NCBI GenBank assembly: GCA_017882045.1
Contig: JADGQF010000014.1
Span: 1 to 33,706, forward strand
DNA: 33,706 bases
From: Anaerolineales bacterium
GTDB lineage: Bacteria > Chloroflexota > Anaerolineae > CG2-30-64-16
Direction of reading: 5' to 3'
The notes under the pieces are model-generated. The model was not told the origin of the DNA, ran no database searches, and saw nothing but the letters and a program-made list of their open reading frames with translations. Positions 8,342 to 17,272 of the stretch are shown here, piece by piece (positions within the stretch are counted from its first letter, which is position 1; the number at the start of each line of letters is the position of its first letter). The translations under genes and the position numbers were made by a program.

Positions 8342-8370
8342 GCTAGCGCTAGCTCACGCTTGTCGCGTGA
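8342..8370. repeat. Small palindromes in the ddl-ftsQ gap
   Basis: A perfect 12-bp palindrome GCTAGCGCTAGC at 8342-8353 is followed at once by a hairpin, TCACGC (8354-8359) with GCGTGA (8365-8370). It lies just upstream of ftsQ. The TCACG core is shared with hairpins in the murB-ddl and ftsI-murF gaps. Function unknown. Confidence 0.4.
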
Positions 8371-8394
8371 CTGGGCTTTGTATTGAAAGACACG

Positions 8395-9501
8395 TCATTT
8401 AAGGAGCGGCGTGTTGTCGTAGGCGACCTGCGAGCGAGAGCGGTCGGCGTGACGCTCCAGGGCCAAATCGATCAGGCGATCCACCAGTTCGGGATACGGG
8501 ATACCACTCGCCTCCCACAGCTTCGGGTACATGCTGATGGCCGTGAAGCCGGGCATGGTGTTGATCTCGTTCAGGAACACCTGACCCGTGCCACCGTCCA
8601 GCAGAAAGTCAACCCGGGCCAGCCCCGAGCAGTCGATAGCCAGGAAGGCTCGCACGGCCAGCTCGCGCACCCGGGAAGCCAGCGCGGCCGGGATCGGCGC
8701 CGGGATGAGCAGCTTGGAATCGCCGTCCAAATACTTGGCGGCATAGTCATAAAACTCGCGGTCCGGCACGACTTCGCCGGGCACGGATGCGATCGGGTCG
8801 TCGTTACCCAACACGCTGCATTCGATCTCGCGCGCCCGGGGGACGGCTTGCTCGACCAGTAGCTTTCGGTCGTAGCGGGCCGCCTCCGCCAGGGCGTCGC
8901 GCAGTTCGGCACAGTCATGCGCCTTGCTGATGCCGATGCTCGAACCCAGGTTGGCCGGCTTGACGAACAACGGATAGGGCAAAAGGCCCTCAATCCGCGC
9001 GATGGCCGCTGCCGGGTCCGCTTCCCAGTCCTTGCGTTTGACTGCCAGGTACGGCGTCTGGGGCAGGTTCCGGGCGGCAAACGCATCCTTTGCCGCTAGC
9101 TTGTCCATACCGAGCGCGCTGGCGAGCACTCCGCTGCCCACATAAGGGATACCAGCGATTTCCAGCAGACCCTGAATGGTGCCATCCTCGCCAAACGGAC
9201 CGTGCAAGACCGGGAAAATGACGTCCAACGGTGGGAAGGCCGCGCCCGTCGCACCCGGCACCAGTTCGCGGCCGGTATTGTCTGGAATCACTTGTTCGGC
9301 GGCGCCGTCCCCGCCGCGCAGCAGCCGCGCCAGCGGGTCGCCGTTCAGCAGCCAGCGGCCGCTCTGGGTGATGCCCAGGGGCGCCACGTCATATTTATCC
9401 CGGTCGAGCGCAGCCATGATCGAGCGAGCCGAAGCCAGCGAAACCTGGTGTTCGCCTGAACGGCCGCCGAAGATCACGCCGACACGCAGTTTGCGTTTCA
9501 T
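8395..9501 (-). CDS. ddl: D-alanine--D-alanine ligase
   Basis: About 368 residues, ATP-grasp enzyme that joins two D-Ala for MurF. The N-terminal domain starts [20 protein letters not shown], the family signature. The ATP-binding and catalytic parts show [15 protein letters not shown], the [10 protein letters not shown] strand, and the end motif [20 protein letters not shown], which holds the Mg-binding Glu and Asn. I chose the ATG at 9501; a TTG two codons upstream (9507) is also in frame. It is 61 bp after murB and 56 bp before ftsQ. Ddl is often found here in dcw clusters. Confidence 0.95.
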   Translation of the reverse strand: MKRKLRVGVIFGGRSGEHQVSLASARSIMAALDRDKYDVAPLGITQSGRWLLNGDPLARLLRGGDGAAEQVIPDNTGRELVPGATGAAFPPLDVIFPVLHGPFGEDGTIQGLLEIAGIPYVGSGVLASALGMDKLAAKDAFAARNLPQTPYLAVKRKDWEADPAAAIARIEGLLPYPLFVKPANLGSSIGISKAHDCAELRDALAEAARYDRKLLVEQAVPRAREIECSVLGNDDPIASVPGEVVPDREFYDYAAKYLDGDSKLLIPAPIPAALASRVRELAVRAFLAIDCSGLARVDFLLDGGTGQVFLNEINTMPGFTAISMYPKLWEASGIPYPELVDRLIDLALERHADRSRSQVAYDNTPLLK

Positions 9502-9522
9502 GTGCAAATTGTCTCTAGTAAC

Positions 9523-9554
9523 TCACGTGGCCGGTTATGTTTGCCGGCACGTGA
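9523..9554. repeat. Hairpin in the murB-ddl gap
   Basis: TCACGTGGCCGG (9523-9534) pairs with CCGGCACGTGA (9544-9554) with one bulged G and a 9-base loop. It fills most of the 61-bp space between murB and ddl. It may partly end the transcript or protect an RNA end; no U-run follows on the minus strand. Confidence 0.5.
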
Positions 9555-9562
9555 TTGCCTTT

Positions 9563-10612
9563 CTAAGGATTCAATCGGCTGTAGGGCGGGTGGTCAGGCC
9601 AGTCGCCCAAGAAAAGGATCTCGGGGATCAGTTCCACCCCGAACTGCTGGTAAACTCGCTCACGCATCAGGTTGATGAGCGCCAGGACATCGGCGGCGCA
9701 GGCCGTGCCGGTGTTGACGATGAAGTTGGCGTGGCGAGGCGAGATCTGCGCCCCACCGATCTGGTGTCCCTTGAGACCGGCGGCTTCGACCAGGCGGCCC
9801 GCGTGGTCGCCGGGCGGGTTGCGAAAGACGCTGCCGGCGCTGGGCTCAACCGGCTGGGTGGCGCGCCGCCGGGCCAGGTACGTCTCAGCCCGCGCCGCGA
9901 TCGCGCTCGCGTCGCCCGCTTCCAGGTCGAAGCCCGCCCGCAGGACTACGGGCGCCGGCCCACTGCCGGCTGGGGCCGCCAGCTCGCGTTTCAGCAAGCT
10001 GGTGCGGTACGCGTACTGCAGCTCCGCCGCCGTCCGGTAATGCTGCCCCTGGCCGGGATAGGCCACCAGCGCCCAGGCCAGGTTAGCGGCGATGTCGCAG
10101 CCATGCGCGCCGGCGTTGCCGATTACCGTTCCACCGACAGTGCCGGGCACGCTCACCGCCCACTCCAGCCCCGTGAGGCCTTGCCGGATGGTCCAACGTG
10201 CCAGGCCGGCCAACGCGGCTCCTGAATCGGCGATGACCTGCGGGGCCTGCGCCCTGCCGGGAGCACCGGCCGGAGGCTCTCCCAATCGCATCTCACGGCA
10301 GCCGTTGCCGATCACCAGGCCGCGCACCCCCGCATCGGCGATCAGCACATTGCTGCCGCCACCCAGGACCGTGAACGGGACACTGCGCCCAGCCGCCAGT
10401 TCCAGCAACGCCTCCAACAGAGCGGTGCTGTCCGCCGCTGCATAGAGATCGGCCGGTCCGCCGATGCGGAAGGTAGTATGGCGGGCCAGCGGCTCGTCCG
10501 GGAGCGGTTTGGCGCCGAGGCTCGTCGCGGCCACGGCGAAGTCCTCAAGTGCAGCCCGGCCCGCGCCGGACCGCTCAAAGCCAGGAGTTGGCGCCAGTCG
10601 ATCTGCGCTCAT
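9563..10612 (-). CDS. murB: UDP-N-acetylenolpyruvoylglucosamine reductase
   Basis: 349 residues. MurB uses NADPH and FAD to make UDP-MurNAc, the second step of peptidoglycan precursor synthesis. Family marks are the N-terminal [13 protein letters not shown] (residues 45-57), the FAD-binding [12 protein letters not shown] and [28 protein letters not shown], and [10 protein letters not shown] with the catalytic Ser, followed by [20 protein letters not shown]. The start ATG (10612-10610) overlaps the murC stop as ATGA, a mark of translational coupling. The first 35 residues are poorly conserved. Confidence 0.96.
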   Translation of the reverse strand: MSADRLAPTPGFERSGAGRAALEDFAVAATSLGAKPLPDEPLARHTTFRIGGPADLYAAADSTALLEALLELAAGRSVPFTVLGGGSNVLIADAGVRGLVIGNGCREMRLGEPPAGAPGRAQAPQVIADSGAALAGLARWTIRQGLTGLEWAVSVPGTVGGTVIGNAGAHGCDIAANLAWALVAYPGQGQHYRTAAELQYAYRTSLLKRELAAPAGSGPAPVVLRAGFDLEAGDASAIAARAETYLARRRATQPVEPSAGSVFRNPPGDHAGRLVEAAGLKGHQIGGAQISPRHANFIVNTGTACAADVLALINLMRERVYQQFGVELIPEILFLGDWPDHPPYSRLNP

Positions 10613-12018
10613 GGTTGCACCCCGCTCTCGCGCTCGTGCAGCGCGGCGAGAAGCAATTGGCCGACCTGGTTGCCGTCGCCGGCGCTGAGGGTGATGACGA
10701 TGTCCTCTGGCTCGACGTGCTCCAGCAAATACTGAGTGGCGGCCATGATGCTGCCGGCGTAGCGGGCGCCAGGGTGATCCATGCGTTCGAGCACCAGGCG
10801 GCTGTGCATGCCCAGGTCCTTCTTCTCGCGCGCGGGATAGATATCCAGCAGCAACACCTGGTCGGCGTCGTCAAAACTGTGGGCGAACTCCTCGAGCAAC
10901 GCATGGGTGCGGCTGTACGTGTGCGGCTGAAAGATCGCCCAGACCCGGCGCGTCCCGAAACGCAGCCGGGCAGCGGCCAGGGTGGCCATAATCTCGGTTG
11001 GGTGATGGCCGTAGTCGTCGATGACCGTCACACCCGCCGCCTCGCCGATCACTTCAAAGCGCCGGCCTGTGCCGCGGAAGTCGCGTAAGGCGCGTGCGGC
11101 ACGCGCCGGCGAAATGCCGAACCACTCGGCGACGGCCAGGGCGGCCAACGCGTTGCGCACGTTGTGCCTTCCGGGCACCGACAGGGAAAGCCGTGCCACT
11201 TCCTTGCCGGCACGCCAGATGCCGGCGTCCAGGCCACCCAGCGGGTTTGGCGTCAGGGAACGGGCCTGATAATGGGCCTCTGGCGAAAGGCCGTAGGTGT
11301 GAATGGTCACGCCGGGCTGCGCCGCGTCGCGTAGCGCCATGGCGCCGGCATCGTCGGCACAGAGCACCAGGTGACCGTGAGCCGGTAGTTGCCCGACAAA
11401 GGTACGGAAGGCATCGGCGAACGCCTTCGGCGACGGGTAGCAGTCGACGTGATCCCATTCGACGTTGGTGACAACCGCGCTTTCGAGGATGAGACCCAGG
11501 AACATGCGGTCGTATTCATCCGCTTCGATCACGAATGGTCCCTGCCCGGCTCGCGCCGAGATAAGCGTGCTGGGCATGCCCTCGCCCGGTCCGACCGTAA
11601 GCCGCCCGCCGATGATAAAGCTCGGGTCGTAGCCCAGGCGCCAGAGGATGATTGCGATCATGCTCGTGGTCGTCGTCTTGCCATGGGCGCCGGCCACGCC
11701 GACGCCGTGCCGGTCGGCCATGAATTGGCCGAGGAAATCAGCTCGTTTGACCACCCGGATGCCGGCCGCGCGCGCGGCTACGACTTCCGGGTTGTCGGCG
11801 CGGACGGCGGACGAGATCAGCACCAGGTCCGCCCCGGTTATGTTTTCGGCGCGATGACCACTATAGATGGTCGCGCCCTGAGCAGCCAGTTCGGCGGTCA
11901 CTTCGTTGGGCCGCTGGTCGGAGCCTGAAACGACATACCCCATCTCCAGCAACAACGTGGCGATGGCCGATAAACCGGTCCCTGCGATACCGACCAAGTG
12001 AATGTGGGTCTGCGTCAT
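10609..12018 (-). CDS. murC: UDP-N-acetylmuramate--L-alanine ligase
   Basis: 469 residues. Adds the first amino acid, L-Ala, to UDP-MurNAc in the cytoplasm. The Mur ligase layout is complete: the Rossmann-like substrate domain from residue 5 (HIHLVGIAGTGLSAIA), the ATP loop GVAGAHGKTTTTSM at 107-120, VIEADEYDRMFL, NVEWDHVDCY, GRHNVRNALAALA, and the C-terminal VIDDYGHHPTEIMATL. The ATG at 12018 follows directly on the TAA of the upstream membrane gene with no gap, so both are surely co-transcribed. It overlaps murB by four bases. Confidence 0.97.
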   Translation of the reverse strand: MTQTHIHLVGIAGTGLSAIATLLLEMGYVVSGSDQRPNEVTAELAAQGATIYSGHRAENITGADLVLISSAVRADNPEVVAARAAGIRVVKRADFLGQFMADRHGVGVAGAHGKTTTTSMIAIILWRLGYDPSFIIGGRLTVGPGEGMPSTLISARAGQGPFVIEADEYDRMFLGLILESAVVTNVEWDHVDCYPSPKAFADAFRTFVGQLPAHGHLVLCADDAGAMALRDAAQPGVTIHTYGLSPEAHYQARSLTPNPLGGLDAGIWRAGKEVARLSLSVPGRHNVRNALAALAVAEWFGISPARAARALRDFRGTGRRFEVIGEAAGVTVIDDYGHHPTEIMATLAAARLRFGTRRVWAIFQPHTYSRTHALLEEFAHSFDDADQVLLLDIYPAREKKDLGMHSRLVLERMDHPGARYAGSIMAATQYLLEHVEPEDIVITLSAGDGNQVGQLLLAALHERESGVQP

Positions 12019-12537
12019 TTACTTCCAAACCCTCACGATCATCATAATTACCACCAGCGCAATCAAATAGCGCCAGTCCAGGATCTCCGGCGGCAGTAAC
12101 TTAGAGAACGCGAGATACAGGTTGTCGTAATTGCCGCTTACTTGGATCAAGGGCCAATTGGCCTGGGCCAGGTAATACCAGATGCTGCCGGCAAACAACC
12201 AGCCATTGAGCAACCCGGCCAACAAGCCCAACGTCCCGCTGGAACCCGCCGTGGGGAAGGTTAGCGTCTCGCCCTGGTAACTGATGAAAGCGACTACGAC
12301 CACAAACAGCGAGTAAATGATCGCTCGCGCGGTCAACTGCGCCCCCGGGTCCGGTCCGGCAACGAAGCCCAGGACTTTGTCGCGCGCACCGGCCGCCAGA
12401 TGATCGATCAACTGCAGGATCAGCAGTGCGATCAGCAGCATGACCGTCTCGCCGATCTCTCGGCTGAAGCCACGCACCACGCCGACAAGGCCGAAGATCA
12501 CGATGATGATCAGGAAGACGATCTCAACGGGTGCCAT
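12019..12537 (-). CDS. CvpA-like integral membrane protein, second of a pair
   Basis: 172 residues with about four membrane helices: residues 4-22, 30-46, 72-88 and 155-170, plus a shorter hydrophobic stretch near 100-118. The N-terminal VEIVFLIIIVIFGLVGVVRG followed by FSREIGE resembles the CvpA family opening (helix, G-x-x-RG-F-x-RE). A central GLLAGLLNGWLFAGSIWYYL is closely echoed in the upstream gene (GFVFGLLNGYLPGAYLL), so the two look like distant paralogues and may form a heteromer. It starts inside the end of that gene (14-bp overlap) and abuts murC. Its role is unknown; its position inside the dcw cluster suggests envelope or division work. Family assignment is by eye only. Confidence 0.7.
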   Translation of the reverse strand: MAPVEIVFLIIIVIFGLVGVVRGFSREIGETVMLLIALLILQLIDHLAAGARDKVLGFVAGPDPGAQLTARAIIYSLFVVVVAFISYQGETLTFPTAGSSGTLGLLAGLLNGWLFAGSIWYYLAQANWPLIQVSGNYDNLYLAFSKLLPPEILDWRYLIALVVIMMIVRVWK

Positions 12538-13219
12538 TGCGGCCCGATCTCCCTGCTCGCCGGCTGCCGCCGAGAAGCGCTATCAGGATGAACACGGCGA
12601 TGATGACCATCACGACCAGGGCCAGTGTCGTCTCGCTGGCGCTTTGAATGCTGCTGACCAGTTGCCCGATCACGTTGGTGTTAGAGGCCGGCAAGTACGG
12701 AACGGGACCGGCCTGCAGTTCCTGATTGATGCCGAAAGGCAGCGGCAGTAGAGACGCGTTGGCCGGAAATATCGAGTCGAGCAGATATGCTCCCGGCAAA
12801 TAACCGTTGAGCAGGCCAAAGACAAAGCCCCAGCCAGACGTCGGGCCACGCAGTCGGAAACGCTCGCTGCGCCCGAGCCAGATGGCAATCAGGATCAAGG
12901 CCAGCAGGATCAGCAGCAGTGCAGGCCCGGGCGAATTCGGGTCGGCCAGCCGCGGCGAACCGATTTTCTGAAGGATCGCGTTGATCGCCGCCGATCTGTC
13001 GGCGGAACTCAAAGCCTGAAGACCGCCGTTCAGCACAAACAGGATGCCGATGTAGAATCCGTTGATCAGGCTGGCCAGTGAGCCGCCCGCGCGCGAGATC
13101 AGCAGCAGGCCGAAGAGGATCACCACCGTCAGGAAGATGGTGGCCCTCGCGCCGTGCAGATAGCCGATGATGGCGAAAGCGGCCATGATGATGGCCAGGA
13201 AGATCAACGTGACAAGCAT
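12524..13219 (-). CDS. CvpA-like integral membrane protein, first of a pair
   Basis: 231 residues with hydrophobic segments at about 3-22, 28-46, 54-68, 100-117, 130-150 and 198-216, and a basic cytoplasmic end (SRRAGRSGRNGTR). The opening MLVTLIFLAIIMAAFAIIGY followed by LHGARATI has the same helix-G-x-x-x-G pattern as the downstream gene and CvpA proteins. A GFVFGLLNGYLPGAYLL segment matches the partner. A Pro-rich extracytoplasmic loop lies between about 150 and 185. ATG at 13219 has GAGGA four bases upstream. It sits between murG and the second copy, where most dcw clusters have murC directly. Function not known. Confidence 0.7.
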   Translation of the reverse strand: MLVTLIFLAIIMAAFAIIGYLHGARATIFLTVVILFGLLLISRAGGSLASLINGFYIGILFVLNGGLQALSSADRSAAINAILQKIGSPRLADPNSPGPALLLILLALILIAIWLGRSERFRLRGPTSGWGFVFGLLNGYLPGAYLLDSIFPANASLLPLPFGINQELQAGPVPYLPASNTNVIGQLVSSIQSASETTLALVVMVIIAVFILIALLGGSRRAGRSGRNGTR

Positions 13220-13300
13220 ACCGTCCTCAAAGTGTGATGCGTGCCCGAAAGCGTCAAATACGCATGGCGCAGCGCCGGCAGACTCAGCTCTCGAACACTG

Positions 13301-14539
13301 TTACCCGCCGGCCAGCCCTTTGCGTCCCGCCAGGCGTTCAAGCTCCCCCGCGATGTTGAGCGCGGCGTCCGGACGGGCGAGAGCAGCGGCGGCGCAGCCC
13401 AGCGCGGCCAGCCTGGCAGGATCGTCCAGCAAGCCCAGGATCGTCGGGCCTAGATCGGTAGCCAGGCGGCCGTCCTCCAGCACCAGCGCTGCCGAACGCT
13501 CGGCCAGATAAGCGGCATTGGCTTCCTGGTGCTGCCCGGCGTACGGATAGGGCACCAGGATGCTGGCCAGGCCGACCGCCGGGAACTCCCCCAGTGTCGA
13601 CGCGCCCGCCCGAGCTACTACAAGGTCGGCCGCGGCTAGCGCCTGCACCATCTCGTCGTGCAGGTAAGCGAAGGCATGGTACCGCCCTCCCAGCGTAGGC
13701 GGCAGTGCGGCTGCAGCCTGCGAGACTTGCGGCCAGTCCAACTGTCCGCTGATGTGCACGACCTGGCAGCGTGGCAACAGATCCGGCAGCACGTCGAGCA
13801 GCGCCCGATTGATGCTGCGCGCGCCCCGGCTGCCGCCGAATACCAACAAGACCGGCAGGTCCGCCGCCAGGCCGAGAGCGAAACGGGCTGTGTTTTTATC
13901 GGTCTGTAAAAGTTCCGGACGGACCGGGTAACCGGTCACCACTGCCTTGCGCCCGAAGTAGCGTGCGACCTCGGGAAAAGAGACTGCGACTCGGGTCGCC
14001 AGCCGGGCGGTCAGGCGGACCGCCAGGCCGGGCGTCAGGTCCGGCAGGTAAATCACCAGCGGCACGTGTGCTCGCCAGGCTGCCCAGGCGACCGGGACGG
14101 TGACGTAGCCGCCGGTGATCAGCGCCACATCGGGCCGATAGTCACGCAGGAGGGCGGCGCACTGCCGGGCGCCCCGCGCCATGCGGGCCAGGTTACGCAG
14201 GATCTGGCAGGGCGCTTGCCCTCGGATCTGTCCGGTCTCTACCGGGCTAAATGGGATGCCGGCCCTTGCAGCCAGCGTCTCCTCGATGCCGCCCGGCTCG
14301 CCGATGTAGCGCCACTGCGCTGAGTCGACCGGCGCGTAGCCCGTACCTGCGCTTTCTGCCGCGCCGTCCGGGCGGCCTTTAGCGGCGAAAGAGGCCGAGC
14401 CGTTTCCTTCTGGCGGTTCGCTTCCTCGGTTTTTGGTCGGCGGGTAACGGCCGGCTACCTGTCGCTGCAGCGCGCTGACTACCGCCAGAAGCGGCACTAC
14501 GTGGCCCGCCGTGCCTCCACCCGAAAAGAAAACTTGCAT
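13301..14539 (-). CDS. murG: Lipid II synthase MurG (GlcNAc transferase) with an insertion
   Basis: 412 residues; the family is usually near 360. MurG transfers GlcNAc to lipid I at the inner membrane face, making lipid II. The N-terminal glycine loop FFSGGGTAGHVVPLLAV is at residues 4-20, GGYVTVPVAWAAW and the donor-site GGSRGARSINRAL lie further on, and AGASTLGEFPAVGLASILVP with PYAGQHQEANA binds UDP-GlcNAc. About 45 extra residues (30-75: Gly/Pro/Ser-rich) stand between the first helix and WRYIGEPGGIE. I chose ATG at 14539, right before the conserved loop; an upstream in-frame start at 14608 would add 23 unconserved residues. The first 54 codons overlap the end of ftsW in another frame. 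Confidence 0.95.
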   Translation of the reverse strand: MQVFFSGGGTAGHVVPLLAVVSALQRQVAGRYPPTKNRGSEPPEGNGSASFAAKGRPDGAAESAGTGYAPVDSAQWRYIGEPGGIEETLAARAGIPFSPVETGQIRGQAPCQILRNLARMARGARQCAALLRDYRPDVALITGGYVTVPVAWAAWRAHVPLVIYLPDLTPGLAVRLTARLATRVAVSFPEVARYFGRKAVVTGYPVRPELLQTDKNTARFALGLAADLPVLLVFGGSRGARSINRALLDVLPDLLPRCQVVHISGQLDWPQVSQAAAALPPTLGGRYHAFAYLHDEMVQALAAADLVVARAGASTLGEFPAVGLASILVPYPYAGQHQEANAAYLAERSAALVLEDGRLATDLGPTILGLLDDPARLAALGCAAAALARPDAALNIAGELERLAGRKGLAGG

Positions 14540-15818
14540 AACCTGACGCCCTCTGCCGAGAAGCTCGCGATATGTTGAGCAGCAAGCCGATCGAGGCCAG
14601 GCAGGCAACCATAGCCGAGCCTCCGTAACTCATGAAAGGCAATGGCACGCCGGTGGCGGGGATCAGCGCTAACGAAGTGCCGATATGGATCAAGGCCTGC
14701 AGGACCAACCAGACGGTTACACCGATCGCCGCGAGGCTGCCAAACTGATCGGGCGCCTTGAGCGCGATGCCCAGCCCACGATAGGCGAGCAGCGCATACA
14801 AGATCACGACGCCCAGTGTGCCAATGAAATTGAGGTCCGCGCCGATGTTCGCGAACAGGTAATCGCTCCAGAGCAGCGGAACGCGCGTCTTGCCGATTAT
14901 GTTCAATGCGTTCGTGCCGATCCCGCCGCCGCGCTTGATGATTTCCATGGCCTGCGCCGCGACATATGGCGCCTTGGTCGGATCGTTCAAATAGGCCCAC
15001 CAGTCTTGGATGCGATGGGCGCCGTAGCCCCAGCGCCACATAAGGAGCGCCAGGACCCCGACCGCGATGAACCCGGTGAAGGCCAATTGCTTGGCGCTGC
15101 CTCCGCCGACGAAGAACATGGTGACCCCCGTCACCAGGATGATGATCGTGGTACTGAAGCTGTGTTCCAGGACGATCAATCCGGCGATGATGCCCATCAG
15201 CACAGCGAAGGGGAACAGGCCGCCCTGGACCTCTGCTAGCTGGTTTCGCTTGGACGCAACCCAGGCCGCCACGTAGATTACCACCGCAAGCTTGGCGATT
15301 TCGCTCGGCTGGACAGAGCCGTGGAACAGGGTGCGTCTGGCGCCCAGGAGCTCCTCCCCGACGAACAGCACCGCGACCAGGAGAGCAACCGTCACGAGCA
15401 TGATGGGGATGGCCAGGCGTCGCCACCAATTGTAAGGGATGAGCACCATGATTACCAGAACGACCAGTCCGGCGCCGATGATGCCGATCTGCGTCGTGAA
15501 ATAGTGGGTACCGTAAAGAGCCAGCGAGGCGCTGTAAACCATGGCCAGTCCAAGGACCATCAGGGTCGCGACGATGCCGATGAGCGGATAGTCGAGCGCG
15601 CCCGTCGCCGAACGATCGGTCGCGACCGTTTCGACGGTAGGTGTGGCAAGCCGAGGCGCCGGGCGCGGGGCAGAGGGTCGGTCGTTGGACGCCGGTCCAG
15701 GCCGCCGTTTGCTGGACTGGGATTGGACAGCAACCACTGCCGCGCGGCGGACGGCCGGCCGTCGCGCGGTCGCGATCCTGGTCCGCCCGTCTGTCTCGCG
15801 CCTGCCGAAAGCGATCAT
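14379..15818 (-). CDS. ftsW: Septal peptidoglycan polymerase FtsW (SEDS family)
   Basis: 479 residues. FtsW polymerises lipid II into glycan at the division site together with FtsI. A basic, Pro/Ala-rich N-terminal tail (1-75) precedes about ten membrane helices starting with YPLIGIVATLMVLGLAMVYS. SEDS marks include SVQPSEIAKLAVVIYVAAW, the large outside loop with WSDYLFANIGADLNFIGTLG, ATGVPLPFMSYGGSAMVACL and the final LLLNISR. About 55 unusual residues follow the last helix, ending in a strongly basic tail (RKRTARRKRLGLFRR), and these are encoded on top of the murG start (161 bp shared). ATG at 15818 overlaps the murD stop as ATGA. The gene could in principle be RodA-like, but the dcw position supports FtsW. 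Confidence 0.94.
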   Translation of the reverse strand: MIAFGRRETDGRTRIATARRPAVRRAAVVAVQSQSSKRRPGPASNDRPSAPRPAPRLATPTVETVATDRSATGALDYPLIGIVATLMVLGLAMVYSASLALYGTHYFTTQIGIIGAGLVVLVIMVLIPYNWWRRLAIPIMLVTVALLVAVLFVGEELLGARRTLFHGSVQPSEIAKLAVVIYVAAWVASKRNQLAEVQGGLFPFAVLMGIIAGLIVLEHSFSTTIIILVTGVTMFFVGGGSAKQLAFTGFIAVGVLALLMWRWGYGAHRIQDWWAYLNDPTKAPYVAAQAMEIIKRGGGIGTNALNIIGKTRVPLLWSDYLFANIGADLNFIGTLGVVILYALLAYRGLGIALKAPDQFGSLAAIGVTVWLVLQALIHIGTSLALIPATGVPLPFMSYGGSAMVACLASIGLLLNISRASRQRASGYASFLFGWRHGGPRSAASGGSQRAAATGSRPLPADQKPRKRTARRKRLGLFRR

Positions 15819-17272
15819 GGCAACGCCTCCACCAACTGCCGGAAATGCTGCCCGCGCGCGGCAAAGTCCTGGTAAGCGTCAAAGCTTGTCCCGCCGGGGG
15901 ACAGGAGCACGACGTCGCCGGGCCGCCCGATCCGTTCGGCGACCGACACCGCCTGTTCGAGATCCGCGCAGCGGGTCACGGCGAGCTCTTCGCCGGACAC
16001 GCTGTGGCTCCGAGCAGTCAGCGCACCGGCTATCAGCTCGGCAGCCTCGCCGAAGAGCACCACCTGGCGGGCCCTCTGTCCGGCAATGGCGGCAAATTCC
16101 TCCCACGGAAGGTGCTTATCCCGGCCGCCGGCGAGCAAGATGACCGGCTCGACAAAGGACTGCAAGGCGGCGATGGCACGCTCCGGAGTGGTGGCGATCG
16201 AGTCGTTTACCCACAGCACCCCGGCACGCTCTCGGACGACTTCCAGACGATGTTCCACGCCCCCAAAGCTCGTCGCTACGCCGGCCATTGCCGCCACATC
16301 CGCGCCCGCCGCGCCCGCCAGGCAGCAGGCGGCGAGGATGTTCGCCACATTGTGCCGGCCGCGCAAACGGATATCGCTCGTGCGGCAGATCCTGGCGTCC
16401 GGCAGCCCTAACCTGCGCCATACCAGCACGTCGCCGGACAGGAAGGCGCCAGAGGCGACTTCCCCCATCAGGCTGAAGCCCAGGCAGGTCGCGCGCAGGG
16501 GATAGTACACTCCCGCCTGGCCCGAGCCTTCCACGACCTGGCAGCGGCCACTTAGCAGCCAGGGTCCGGTGTAAGCGTCGTCGGCATTCAAGACGCAAAT
16601 GTCGCCTGGCTCCTGGAAACGCAGAATGTTGGCCTTGGCCGCCGCGTAGTGGCTCATCGACGGATGGCGGTCCAGGTGGTTCGGCGTGATGTTCAGGATT
16701 GCTGCGATCGCCGGGCTATGGGCGAATAGCTCCAACTGGAAGCTGGAAAGCTCCATGACCGCCTTATCGCCGGGCCCGAAAGTGGCCAGCCGGTCGATCA
16801 GGGGCACGCCGATGTTGCCGCCGACCTGAACGGTAAAGCCCGCGGCCTGCAGCATCAGCCCGACCAGCGTGGTTGTCGTCGTTTTGCCGGCTGATCCAGT
16901 GATGCCGATGATCGGCACCGGACAGTGCCGCAGGGTCAACTCGCCGTCGTTGCTGAGCTGGATACGGCGCTGCGCAGCGGCCTGCACGATAGGCAGGTCC
17001 GGTGAGACGCCGCCGCTCAGGCAAAGCAGATCGGTATGGTCGAGCATGGCCGGCGGGTGACCGCCAAACACAAAGTCGGGCGCCGGCTGTCCTTGTTGGG
17101 CGGCGTATTCCAACATCTCACGGCGCGCCTCGGCCAGCTCCTCGGCCGAACGCCGGTCACTGAAGGTTACCCGGGCGCCGGCCGCGATGAAGAAGCGACC
17201 GAGGGCCAGGCCCTGGCGCGCCATGCCCAGGATCGTTACCTTCAAGCCTGCGTAGTCCCTGCGCGCTTTCAT
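15815..17272 (-). CDS. murD: UDP-N-acetylmuramoyl-L-alanine--D-glutamate ligase
   Basis: 485 residues. Adds D-Glu to UDP-MurNAc-L-Ala. Domain 1 begins LKVTILGMARQGLALGRFF; the ATP loop GITGSAGKTTTTT is at residues 123-135; VMELSSFQLE, NITPNHLDRHPSM, GRHNVANILAACCLAG and SIATTPERAIAAL with LLAGGRDKHLPW follow in order, and LSPGGTSFDAYQDFAARG closes the protein. An in-frame region extends upstream to 17428, but the real start is the ATG at 17272, which overlaps the stop of the preceding gene as ATGA. It is coupled to ftsW in the same way at its end. Confidence 0.97.
   Translation of the reverse strand: MKARRDYAGLKVTILGMARQGLALGRFFIAAGARVTFSDRRSAEELAEARREMLEYAAQQGQPAPDFVFGGHPPAMLDHTDLLCLSGGVSPDLPIVQAAAQRRIQLSNDGELTLRHCPVPIIGITGSAGKTTTTTLVGLMLQAAGFTVQVGGNIGVPLIDRLATFGPGDKAVMELSSFQLELFAHSPAIAAILNITPNHLDRHPSMSHYAAAKANILRFQEPGDICVLNADDAYTGPWLLSGRCQVVEGSGQAGVYYPLRATCLGFSLMGEVASGAFLSGDVLVWRRLGLPDARICRTSDIRLRGRHNVANILAACCLAGAAGADVAAMAGVATSFGGVEHRLEVVRERAGVLWVNDSIATTPERAIAALQSFVEPVILLAGGRDKHLPWEEFAAIAGQRARQVVLFGEAAELIAGALTARSHSVSGEELAVTRCADLEQAVSVAERIGRPGDVVLLSPGGTSFDAYQDFAARGQHFRQLVEALP

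Noticed and set aside
14379-14539. Long hairpin as the cause of the MurG insertion, as in murF
   Set aside because: No comparable inverted repeat was found in the DNA of the MurG insertion.
14497-15882. 461-codon minus-strand frame overlapping ftsW in another frame
   Set aside because: Arg/His/Gly-rich translation typical of a shifted frame; the ftsW frame has clear membrane helices and motifs.
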